DNA from: Panacagrimonas sp.
Lineage (GTDB): Bacteria > Pseudomonadota > Gammaproteobacteria > Nevskiales > Nevskiaceae
Length of the DNA stretch: 17,750 bases
Reading direction: 5' to 3'
NCBI GenBank assembly: GCA_021773655.1
Contig: JAJFJX010000130.1
Location: forward strand, 1 to 17,750
Part shown: positions 7,315-13,944 of the stretch, piece after piece
Position numbering within the stretch: the stretch's first letter is position 1
Layout of the letters: the number at the start of each line of letters is the position of its first letter
Notes under the pieces: generated by a model
Told to the model about the DNA's origin: nothing
Database searches by the model: none
The model's input: only the letters and a program-made list of their open reading frames with translations
Translations under genes and position numbers: made by a program

Positions 7315-8211
7315 ATGGATGGTACCGGTCCGCTCGAATCCCGCATCGTGCCGCGCAAGGGACCCGACTTTGACCTGGGGGGTGATATCCCGCGCTACTG
7401 GTTCGACGACGATGCGTTCAAGACGCGCTTCTTCGACGCCATGTCGCTGCTGTTCCCCGAAGGCGAAAAGTTCTTCATCCAGTGTGTGCGTGATTTCCGT
7501 GATCGCATCGACGACCCCGAACTGGCGGCCCAGGTCCGGGCCTTCACTTACCAGGAAGGTCAGCACGGCAGAGCCCATAACGCCTACAACGCGCGCATCG
7601 CGGCGCAGGGAGTGGCGGTGGACAAGATCGTCCAACAGGAAAAGCGCGTGCTGGCCTGGCTGCGGCGAAAACTACCGGCGACCTTCACCATCGCCCACAC
7701 CGCTGCGGTGGAACACGCCACTGCGATCATGGCGCACGGCTTCATGGCGCACCCGCAGGTCTTCGCTGCCGCCGATCCACGCATGCGGGCGCTCTACGTC
7801 TGGCACGGGGTCGAGGAGATCGAACACAAGGGCGTGGCCTTCGACGTGATGCAGAAAGTGGCCGCCGTCGGCTACGGCCCGCGCGCGCTGATGATGCTTT
7901 ACGTATCGATCATGTTTCCGCTGCATACCTTCCTGGTCATGCGGCACATGTTCGAAGTCGACCGTCTGCCGCGCCGCGGCCGCGCCTGGGTCCGCGGGCT
8001 GTGGTGGCTCTATGGTCCGCGCGGGCTGATGACCCGGCTGTTACCGCATTATCTGGCTTACTACCGGCCCGGCTTTCATCCCTGGCAGGCTGGCAACACT
8101 CGGGCGTACGCGCGCTGGAGGGAAGTTTTCGAAGGCAGCGGCGGCGATGCCATTGCTGCTTCCGACGCGCTGCTGGAACGCGCGCAGCATGGTGACGGGC
8201 AGCCTGTATAG
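7315..8211 (+). CDS. ferritin-like di-iron protein of the 'metal-dependent hydrolase' family (PF10118-like)
   Basis: Seen: 298 residues with a strong start (AGGAG, 7-base spacing). It carries a spaced set of carboxylate/His ligands typical of di-iron four-helix proteins: E81-x-x-H84 (QEGQHGRAHN), E133 (AAVEHAT) and E168-x-x-H171 (GVEEIEHKG). A hydrophobic stretch after residue 180 (ALMMLYVSIMFPLHTFLVM) may be a buried helix or membrane-associated. Known: this pattern is that of COG3687 / PF10118, annotated as 'predicted metal-dependent hydrolase' without a firmly known reaction. Inferred: it binds two metal ions and could be an oxygen-activating enzyme rather than a hydrolase. It sits directly downstream of an AraC-type regulator, likely its controller, between sucB and lpdA. 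Substrate is unknown. Confidence 0.85.
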   Translation: MDGTGPLESRIVPRKGPDFDLGGDIPRYWFDDDAFKTRFFDAMSLLFPEGEKFFIQCVRDFRDRIDDPELAAQVRAFTYQEGQHGRAHNAYNARIAAQGVAVDKIVQQEKRVLAWLRRKLPATFTIAHTAAVEHATAIMAHGFMAHPQVFAAADPRMRALYVWHGVEEIEHKGVAFDVMQKVAAVGYGPRALMMLYVSIMFPLHTFLVMRHMFEVDRLPRRGRAWVRGLWWLYGPRGLMTRLLPHYLAYYRPGFHPWQAGNTRAYARWREVFEGSGGDAIAASDALLERAQHGDGQPV

Positions 8212-8240
8212 CGTCCGGCGCCAGGCAGGCGCAGCTCGTC

Positions 8241-8296
8241 CGCGGCGCTCGCGCAGGGCTTGCGCCGCGACCGCCGCAGCGGCGGGATCGCGGCGC
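8241..8296 (+). promoter_or_regulatory. overlapping, mutually exclusive GC hairpins between the di-iron gene and lpdA
   Basis: Three arms are seen: CGCGGCGC (8241-8248), its complement GCGCCGCG (8262-8269), and CGCGGCGC again (8289-8296). The middle arm can pair with either outer arm. The downstream hairpin is stronger: GCGCCGCGA (8262-8270) with TCGCGGCGC (8288-8296), plus an inner CCGCC/GGCGG stem and a GCAGC loop. It could be a transcript-end structure, an REP-like repeat or an attenuator-like switch. No U tract follows. Confidence 0.4.
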
Positions 8297-8316
8297 TGAG
8301 ATGCCGGCACGTGATC

Positions 8317-8339
8317 GGTACGCGTACCTTGCCGCGTAC
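8317..8339 (+). promoter_or_regulatory. 12-bp palindrome with an extra half-site, possible operator upstream of lpdA
   Basis: GGTACGCGTACC (8317-8328) is a perfect palindrome. Its right half CGCGTAC (8321-8327) recurs as a direct repeat at 8333-8339, exactly 12 bp later. It lies about 80-105 bp upstream of the candidate lpdA -10 box, a position suited to a regulator site. No regulator can be assigned from sequence. Confidence 0.3.
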
Positions 8340-8420
8340 AAGAGGTAAATCCGGAACGCGCGGCGGGCGCCAGCGCGAATCGACCGCCCCGGCCGCGTCC
8401 CCGCCAGGCGCCTGCACCGT

Positions 8421-8426
8421 TACAAT
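8421..8426 (+). promoter_or_regulatory. candidate -10 box of lpdA
   Basis: TACAAT matches five of six positions of the sigma-70 -10 consensus in an otherwise very GC-rich spacer, 36 bp before the lpdA ATG. No good -35 is found 16-18 bp upstream. A separate lpdA promoter is also expected because the gene is detached from sucAB. Confidence 0.4.
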
Positions 8427-8461
8427 GCCGGCTTCGTTCACGCCCCGAGGATCGGCAACCC

Positions 8462-9901
8462 ATGAGTGAAACCTACGACCTGATCGTGATCGGTGGCGGC
8501 ACCGGCGGCTACCCGGCTGCAATCCGTGCCGGCCAGCTCGGCATGAAAGCTGTCTGCATCAATGCCTGGCTCAATCGCGACGGCAAGCCGGCCTACGGCG
8601 GGACCTGTCTCAACGCCGGCTGCATTCCCTCCAAGGCGCTGCTCGAATCCTCGGAGATGTTCCATCGGGCCGGCCACGAACTGGCGATACACGGCGTCAA
8701 AGTGAGCGCACCCAAGCTGGACCTGGCCGCGATGCAGGCGCGCAAGGACAAGATCAGTGCCGGATTGACCGGCGGCATCGGCGCCCTGTTCAAGGCCAAT
8801 GGCGTGACCGGGCTGGAGGGCACGGCGCGGCTGCTGGGCGAGGGCAAGGTCGAATACACCTCCCACGGCGGTGAGAAAAAGGTGCTAAGCGCCAAGCACA
8901 TCATCGTGGCGACCGGCTCGGAACCGGTGAATCTGAAGATCGCACCCTTCGATCACACGCGTATTTGCGACTCCTGGGATGCGCTGGATTTCACCGAGGT
9001 CCCGCAGCGCCTGGGCATCATCGGTGCAGGCGTCATCGGTGTGGAGCTGGGCAGCGTATGGGCGCGCCTGGGCGCCAAGGTGACGATTCTGGAGGCCATG
9101 CCGGGCTTTCTGCCGATGGTGGACCAGACCATCGCCAAGGATGCACAGCGCCAGTACGCCAAACAGGGTCTGGATATTCGCCTGGGCGCCAAGGTGCTCG
9201 GGGCCAAGGCCGGCAGCAAGGACGTCAAGGTCGAGTACGAGTCCGACGGCAAGAAACAGTCCGAGACCTTCGACAAATTGATCGTCGCGGTCGGCCGCCG
9301 TCCCTACACCGGGGGCCTCAACGCTCAAGGCGTGGGGCTGGAACTGGATCCGCGTGGCTTCGTCAAGGTCGACAGGCAGTACCGCACCAACCTGCCAGGG
9401 GTTTACGCCACCGGCGACGTGATCGGTGGCTTGATGCTGGCGCACAAGGCCATCGAGGAAGGCGTCGCGTTGGTCGAGCAATTGCACGGCGAGAAGACCG
9501 AGGTCAACTACAACGTCATTCCCAGCGTGATCTACACCGCGCCCGAAGTGGCCTGGGTGGGCCTGTCCGAAGAGCAGGCCAGGGCCGCCGGGCACGAGGT
9601 CAAGACCGGCGTCAGCCCGTTCGCAGCCAACGGCCGCGCCAAGGCGCTGGAGGCCGCGACCGGCACGGTCAAGGTGATCTCCGACGCCAAGTCCGACCGT
9701 ATCCTTGGCGTGCACATGGTCGGCCCCTATGTCTCCGAGATCCTGCAGTCGGTGGTGGTGGCGCTGGAGTTCGGCGCCACCACTGCCGACCTGCAGCTGA
9801 CCATGCACGGCCATCCAACCCTGGCCGAAGCGCTGCACGAGGCCTATCTGGCGGTCGACGGCCGCGCCATTCACGCCATCAACAAGAAGAAGGCCGCATG
9901 A
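8462..9901 (+). CDS. lpdA: dihydrolipoyl dehydrogenase (E3)
   Basis: FAD-dependent disulfide reductase that reoxidises the dihydrolipoyl arm of E2 and reduces NAD+; the E3 subunit of 2-oxoglutarate (and possibly pyruvate) dehydrogenase. Seen: 479 residues. The FAD-binding GGGTGG is at 11-16, the redox disulfide Cys49/Cys54 in GGTCLNAGCIPSK, the NAD-binding GAGVIG at 188-193, ATGD at 316-319, and the catalytic His451/Glu456 in HPTLAEALHEA. GAGGA at 8447-8451 supports the start. Odd: the residue after the second FAD-domain strand, normally an acidic residue that binds the FAD ribose (CIE in close relatives), is Asn34 (CIN), and the first glycine motif reads GGGTGG rather than the more usual GAGPGG. 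The lipoyl domain sometimes fused to E3 is absent. Its stop overlaps the next start (ATGA). Confidence 0.96.
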   Translation: MSETYDLIVIGGGTGGYPAAIRAGQLGMKAVCINAWLNRDGKPAYGGTCLNAGCIPSKALLESSEMFHRAGHELAIHGVKVSAPKLDLAAMQARKDKISAGLTGGIGALFKANGVTGLEGTARLLGEGKVEYTSHGGEKKVLSAKHIIVATGSEPVNLKIAPFDHTRICDSWDALDFTEVPQRLGIIGAGVIGVELGSVWARLGAKVTILEAMPGFLPMVDQTIAKDAQRQYAKQGLDIRLGAKVLGAKAGSKDVKVEYESDGKKQSETFDKLIVAVGRRPYTGGLNAQGVGLELDPRGFVKVDRQYRTNLPGVYATGDVIGGLMLAHKAIEEGVALVEQLHGEKTEVNYNVIPSVIYTAPEVAWVGLSEEQARAAGHEVKTGVSPFAANGRAKALEAATGTVKVISDAKSDRILGVHMVGPYVSEILQSVVVALEFGATTADLQLTMHGHPTLAEALHEAYLAVDGRAIHAINKKKAA

Positions 9902-10497
9902 GGTCACAAAACAAGACCGGGCTCAACGGTGCACTTGCCGCCGGCCTGGTACTGCTGTCCGTGTCCGGCGCTGCGCACTCCGAGGTGCTGGACGCCAACA
10001 TCTCCGGCGATTCGGTTCGGATCGCGGTCAGCGGACCGCTGTCGCGTGTGTTTTCCACTTCCAAGGGCGAATACGATCTCGGTGGCCTGTACGGCGAGGG
10101 CGATGATGACGAGGACCTCGTCACCGCCCATGCAGGCGTGCTGCTGACCGGCGACGCCGGTGCGCGGCAGGCCAATGTCACCGCCGGACTCGGCGCGCGC
10201 CTGCAGTACATTGGCGGAGATCGCGACAAGGGCGCCGCGCTGGAACTGGGCGGCAAGGTTGAGGTACGCGTGCCCGGCTACGAGCGCATCGGTTTTACCG
10301 CCTACGCCTGGTACGGCCCGGAACCCGCGAGTTTCGGTGATATCGAGGACGTCTACGAGTACGCCGCTGCGCTGGACTACGAACTGCTGCGGGATGCGTC
10401 GATCTACATCGGATACCGAAAGCTTTCGGCCGATGTCGATCGCCCTCGTGACCTCGAGGAAGACGGCGTGCACGGCGGTATCCGCCTCGATTTCTAG
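9898..10497 (+). CDS. YfaZ-like outer-membrane protein
   Basis: Seen: 199 residues from an ATG that overlaps the lpdA stop (ATGA, 9898-9901), with AAGG at 9890-9893 as ribosome-binding site. A signal peptide is clear: a short basic start, a hydrophobic core at about 9-25, and a cleavage site after Ser28 (A-H-S|E). The mature part alternates polar and hydrophobic residues, as in a small beta-barrel, with Gly/Tyr-rich strands (RLQYIGG, FTAYAWYG, SIYIGYRKL), and the chain ends in Phe (RLDF), the usual signal for outer-membrane barrel insertion. Known: this matches the YfaZ family, whose function is not established. Inferred: it is translated with lpdA by coupling, although a metabolic link to E3 is not obvious. 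Family assignment is from pattern only. Confidence 0.75.
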   Translation: MRSQNKTGLNGALAAGLVLLSVSGAAHSEVLDANISGDSVRIAVSGPLSRVFSTSKGEYDLGGLYGEGDDDEDLVTAHAGVLLTGDAGARQANVTAGLGARLQYIGGDRDKGAALELGGKVEVRVPGYERIGFTAYAWYGPEPASFGDIEDVYEYAAALDYELLRDASIYIGYRKLSADVDRPRDLEEDGVHGGIRLDF

Positions 10498-10541
10498 CCT
10501 CCCGCTTCATCCCCCGGCCGCCGGACAAGAGCAACAAGACA

Positions 10542-11258
10542 ATGGGACGTGGACCGAGTATCGAGGGCCGCAAGAACGCGGCCGATGCGCAGAAGGCCAA
10601 GGTCTTCACCAAGCTGGTGCGTGAAATCACCCTGGCGGTGAAGCAGGGCGGTACCGACCCGGCCGGCAACTCGCGCCTGCGCCTGGCAGTGGATCGGGCT
10701 CTGGATGCCAATATGACGCGGGACAAGGTCGAGTCCGCAATCAAGCGTGCCGGGGGTGCCGGCGCGGATGCTTCGACCGAAATCCGTTACGAGGGTTACG
10801 CGCCTGGCGGCGTGGCGCTGCTGGTGGACTGCGTCACCGACAATCCGACCCGCACCGTGGCAGATGTGCGCCACGCCTTTTCCAAGTGCGGCGGCAACCT
10901 CGGCACCAGCGGCTCGGTAGCGTTCCAGTTCGCCGAGGTCGGCCAGCTGTGGTTCGAGATCGGAGACGACGGCACGGCGGAGGATCGCATCCTCGAAGTG
11001 GCGCTCGAAGCCGGTGCCGAAGACGTCCAGAACGCCGACGGATGGTGCGAGGTGCTAAGTGCGCCGGCGGGGTTCGAGCAGGTGCGCAAGGCGCTGGTCG
11101 ACGCCGGTTTTACGCCGGAACAGGCGCGCATCACCATGCGTCCCAGCACGCCGGTGGCGGTTGCCGCCGACGCCGCCGCCGAGGTGCAGAAGCTACTTGA
11201 GCGACTCGACGATCTGGACGACGTGCAGGACGTGTTTCACAACGCCGAGCTGCCTTGA
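10542..11258 (+). CDS. yebC: YebC/PmpR-family protein (TACO1-like)
   Basis: Cytoplasmic protein of a nearly universal family, described as a transcriptional regulator in some species and, more recently, as a translation factor acting at difficult peptide bonds. Seen: 238 residues beginning MGRGPSIEGRKNAADAQKAK, the family N-terminus in which the usual Trp-containing MAGHSKW is replaced by MGRGPS, a form typical of proteobacteria. Further on are KQGGTDPAGNSRLRLAVDRA, the conserved GYAPGGVALLVDCVTDNPTRTVADVR core, and LDDLDDVQDVFHNAE at the C-terminus. The Shine-Dalgarno is weak. It heads the ruvC-ruvA-ruvB cluster, a conserved arrangement, and its stop overlaps the ruvC start (TTGA). Confidence 0.96.
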   Translation: MGRGPSIEGRKNAADAQKAKVFTKLVREITLAVKQGGTDPAGNSRLRLAVDRALDANMTRDKVESAIKRAGGAGADASTEIRYEGYAPGGVALLVDCVTDNPTRTVADVRHAFSKCGGNLGTSGSVAFQFAEVGQLWFEIGDDGTAEDRILEVALEAGAEDVQNADGWCEVLSAPAGFEQVRKALVDAGFTPEQARITMRPSTPVAVAADAAAEVQKLLERLDDLDDVQDVFHNAELP

Positions 11259-11773
11259 GCGGCGTGCGCATTCTGGGGGTCGATCCGGGGTCGCGATTCA
11301 CCGGCTACGGCGTCATCGAATGCGAACACGGGCGCAGCCGGCTGCTGGCGGCGGGTCGCCTGGACGTGCGGCGTGGCAGCACCGCGGAGCGCCTGGTGGC
11401 GATCGCCGACGGGCTGGCCGAGGCCATCGCCCGGCTCGCGCCGGACGAGGCGGCGGTGGAGGAAACCTTCGTCAACCGCGTCAATGCCGCCAGCGCACTG
11501 GTGCTGGGTCAGGCGCGGGGCCTGGCGCTGTATGCCTGCGCCCGCGCGGGGCTGCCGGTTGCCGAATACGCTGCGGCGCAGGTCAAGCTGGCGGTGGTCG
11601 GCAACGGACGCGCGGACAAGACCCAGGTCGCCCACATGGTGCGGGTGCTGCTCAACCACCGCGACGAACTTGCCGCCGATGCCAGCGACGCGCTGGCAGT
11701 GGCGCTGACCCATGCGCACGTGCGCCTCACCCGCCAGCGCACCGGCGAGGTACTCGGGCGAGCCTGGGGCTGA
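11255..11773 (+). CDS. ruvC: Holliday-junction endonuclease RuvC
   Basis: Resolves Holliday junctions by symmetric nicking, with RuvA and RuvB. Seen: 172 residues (E. coli 173). The four acidic active-site residues are at Asp10 (GVDPGSRFTGYG), Glu69 (AVEETF), Asp142 and Asp145 (ADASDALAVALTHAH), and LGQARG and EYAAAQVK are also typical. The start is non-ATG: TTG at 11255 shares TTGA with the yebC stop. A GTG at 11264, three codons later, gives a form starting VRILGVDPG and is an alternative. No separate strong Shine-Dalgarno is visible, so translation probably depends on coupling to yebC. ruvA follows after 24 bp. Confidence 0.95.
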   Translation: MSGVRILGVDPGSRFTGYGVIECEHGRSRLLAAGRLDVRRGSTAERLVAIADGLAEAIARLAPDEAAVEETFVNRVNAASALVLGQARGLALYACARAGLPVAEYAAAQVKLAVVGNGRADKTQVAHMVRVLLNHRDELAADASDALAVALTHAHVRLTRQRTGEVLGRAWG

Positions 11774-11797
11774 GGCGCGGGCAGGAGAAGAGCAAAC

Positions 11798-12391
11798 ATG
11801 ATCGGAAGGCTGACCGGGAAGCTCGTGGCCAAGGCGCCACCGGTGCTGATGATCGACGTCGGCGGCGTCGGCTACGAGTGCGAGGCGCCGATGTCGACGT
11901 TCTACAAGCTGCCGGAACTGGAGGCCGGTGTCAGCCTGCTGACTCACTTGAGCGTGCGCGAGGACGCGCATCTGCTGTTCGCGTTCTGCACCGCCGCCGA
12001 GCGCCAGCTGTTTCGCGACCTGATCAAGGTGTCCGGCATCGGACCCCGGATCGCACTGGCGGTGCTGTCCGGAATCTCGGTGGAAGACTTCTGGTCCACC
12101 GTGCGCGAGGCGCAGATAGGACGCCTGACCAAGGTTCCCGGAATCGGCAAGAAGACCGCCGAACGCATGGTGGTGGAACTGCGTGACCGTGCTGGCGTCA
12201 TCGGCGTACACGGCCTGAGCCTGACCACCGGCATGAACTTGCCGGGCGGGCCGCTGCAGGAGGCGCGCGCGGCGCTCGAAGCTTTGGGTTACAAGCCCGC
12301 CGAGGCGCAACGACTGGCCGACGGCGTCAAGGGAGAGGACCTGAGCGCCGAACAGATCATCCGCGAGGCGCTGCGGCGTGCGGTACGCTGA
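11798..12391 (+). CDS. ruvA: Holliday-junction DNA helicase subunit RuvA
   Basis: Tetrameric junction-binding protein that loads RuvB for branch migration. Seen: 197 residues (E. coli 203). The N-terminal OB domain starts MIGRLTGKL and includes DVGGVGYECE. Two helix-hairpin-helix motifs follow, VSGIGPRIAL (from about 78) and VPGIGKKTAER (from about 113), then a linker and the C-terminal RuvB-binding domain (QEARAALEALGYKPAEAQ to the end). AGGAG at 11783-11787, 10 bases upstream, marks the start. ruvB begins 5 bp after the stop. Confidence 0.96.
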   Translation: MIGRLTGKLVAKAPPVLMIDVGGVGYECEAPMSTFYKLPELEAGVSLLTHLSVREDAHLLFAFCTAAERQLFRDLIKVSGIGPRIALAVLSGISVEDFWSTVREAQIGRLTKVPGIGKKTAERMVVELRDRAGVIGVHGLSLTTGMNLPGGPLQEARAALEALGYKPAEAQRLADGVKGEDLSAEQIIREALRRAVR

Positions 12392-12396
12392 GCGCC

Positions 12397-13425
12397 ATGA
12401 CTGAAGAGCGCCTGGTGTCTGCGCAGGGCCTGACCGACGATGATCGCGTCGAGCGCGCCATCCGGCCGCAGCGGCTGGCGGAGTACGTCGGGCAACCGGC
12501 GGTGCGCGAGCAGCTCGGGATTGCCATCGAAGCGGCTCGCCGTCGCACCGAGGCGCTCGACCATGTGCTGATCTTCGGTCCGCCGGGGCTGGGCAAGACC
12601 ACCCTGGCCCACATCCTGGCTGCCGAGATGGGCGTGAATCTGCGCCAGACCTCGGGACCGGTGCTGGAGAAGGCGGGCGATCTGGCCGCCCTGCTGACCA
12701 ATCTCGAGCCCAGGGATCTCCTGTTCGTCGACGAGATCCACCGCCTGTCGCCGGTGGTCGAGGAAGTGCTGTATCCGGCAATGGAGGATTACCAGCTCGA
12801 CATCATGATCGGCGAGGGCCCGGCAGCGCGTTCGATCAGGCTGGATCTGCCGCCCTTCACGCTGGTCGGCGCCACCACCCGGGCCGGCGCGCTGACCAGC
12901 CCGCTGCGCGACCGCTTCGGGATCGTGCAGCGCCTGGAGTTCTACTCGGTGGAGGATCTGGCTCATATCGTCACCCGTTCGGCCGCCATCTTGAGGGCGC
13001 CGATCGAAGCGGCCGGGGCGCTGGAGATTGCACGCCGTGCACGTGGCACGCCGCGCATCGCCAACCGCCTGCTCCGACGCGTGCGCGACTACGCCGAGGT
13101 GCGCGCAGACGGCCTGATGAATGCCCAAGTCGCCAGCGCGGCGCTGAAGATGCTCGATGTCGACAGCAACGGGTTCGACCTGATGGATCGCAAGCTGCTG
13201 ATGACCCTGATCGAACGGGGCGCCGGCGGTCCGGCCGGCGTCGACAACCTTGCGGCGGCCAGCGGCGAGGCGCGCGACACCATCGAGGACGTCATCGAGC
13301 CCTACCTGATTCAACAGGGCTATCTGATGCGCACGCCGCGCGGCCGCATTGCGGGTCGCCTGGCCTACGAGCATTACGGTCTCAAGCCCCCGCCACGAGC
13401 CGCAGCCGAAGATCTGTTCGAATGA
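12397..13425 (+). CDS. ruvB: Holliday-junction branch-migration ATPase RuvB
   Basis: AAA+ motor that drives branch migration with RuvA. Seen: 342 residues (E. coli 336). Walker A is at about 61-69 (GPPGLGKTT, Lys67), Walker B at about 109-115 (LFVDEIH), sensor 1 is in GATTRAG (158-164), the arginine finger in LRDRFG (170-175), and the C-terminal winged helix ends in RGRIAGRLAYEHYGL. No gap or frameshift. The start is 5 bp after the ruvA stop, and the stop overlaps the ybgC start (ATGA), so the cluster is a single transcript. Confidence 0.97.
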   Translation: MTEERLVSAQGLTDDDRVERAIRPQRLAEYVGQPAVREQLGIAIEAARRRTEALDHVLIFGPPGLGKTTLAHILAAEMGVNLRQTSGPVLEKAGDLAALLTNLEPRDLLFVDEIHRLSPVVEEVLYPAMEDYQLDIMIGEGPAARSIRLDLPPFTLVGATTRAGALTSPLRDRFGIVQRLEFYSVEDLAHIVTRSAAILRAPIEAAGALEIARRARGTPRIANRLLRRVRDYAEVRADGLMNAQVASAALKMLDVDSNGFDLMDRKLLMTLIERGAGGPAGVDNLAAASGEARDTIEDVIEPYLIQQGYLMRTPRGRIAGRLAYEHYGLKPPPRAAAEDLFE

Positions 13426-13811
13426 GCGCATTCATCTGGCCGGTGCGGGTCTACTGGGAAGACACCGACGCATCCGGGGTGGTGTATCACGCCAACTATC
13501 TGCGCTGGTTCGAAAGGGCGCGCACCGAATGGCTGCGCGCCCGTGGTCACGATCAGGAAACGTTGCGAACCTGCCGGGGCATCGCGTTCACCGTGGCTTC
13601 ACTCGAGATCCGTTATCTACGCCCGGCCCGGCTCGACGATGCGCTGGAGGTGACGGTTGAGGTCCCGGCACCGCGGCGCGCGAGCCTGACCTTTGTGCAG
13701 CGTCTGTGTCGCAGTGTCGGCGGCGATCTGCTGGCCGAGGCCCGAGTGCGGGTGGGTTGCGTGGACGCCGCCGGTTTCAGGCCGCGGGCGCTGCCCGACC
13801 TGGGCCTGTAG
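13422..13811 (+). CDS. ybgC: YbgC-type acyl-CoA thioesterase of the Tol-Pal locus
   Basis: Hot-dog thioesterase that hydrolyses acyl-CoA or acyl-ACP thioesters; in E. coli it belongs to the tol-pal locus. Seen: 129 residues (E. coli 134). The 4-hydroxybenzoyl-CoA-thioesterase-type active site is YWEDTDASGVVYHANY at 11-26, with Asp16 as nucleophile/base and His23. The first residues RVYWEDTD are as in the family. It overlaps ruvB by ATGA, linking the ruv and tol clusters, and is 133 bp upstream of tolQ. Confidence 0.94.
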   Translation: MSAFIWPVRVYWEDTDASGVVYHANYLRWFERARTEWLRARGHDQETLRTCRGIAFTVASLEIRYLRPARLDDALEVTVEVPAPRRASLTFVQRLCRSVGGDLLAEARVRVGCVDAAGFRPRALPDLGL

Positions 13812-13864
13812 ATGTTTCAAGGCCGCGCGTCCGAATGGGCCGCATGGCCGCTGCGCCCTTCGCA

Positions 13865-13870
13865 TAGAAT
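13865..13870 (+). promoter_or_regulatory. candidate -10 box upstream of tolQ
   Basis: TAGAAT matches five of six positions of the sigma-70 -10 consensus and lies 75 bp before the tolQ ATG in the 133-bp ybgC-tolQ gap. No good -35 lies 16-18 bp upstream. The 10-mer TAGAATCTGA starting here recurs upstream of tolB. Confidence 0.4.
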
Positions 13871-13944
13871 CTGACGCGGCGTCGCCGCCGCAAGCTAGCT
13901 TTCCGCAACCCCGATTCGCCACGATCCCCGTTTTCCAATTCCTT

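Noticed and set aside
6728..7849. 373-codon + strand frame across the AraC and di-iron genes
   Set aside because: It overlaps two well-supported genes in another frame and has Arg/Pro/Ser-rich, non-family sequence.
8965..9897. Upstream extension of the YfaZ-like frame into lpdA
   Set aside because: The frame is open, but the translation is Arg/Gly-rich shadow of lpdA. The signal peptide fixes the start at 9898.
11237..12781. 514-codon minus-strand frame over ruvC, ruvA and ruvB
   Set aside because: It lies wholly opposite three intact genes and its translation shows no family; GC-rich antisense artefact.
13693..13944. Upstream extension of the tolQ frame into ybgC
   Set aside because: It would overlap ybgC by over 100 bases and lacks TolQ-like sequence. 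ATG 13945 gives family length and N-terminus.
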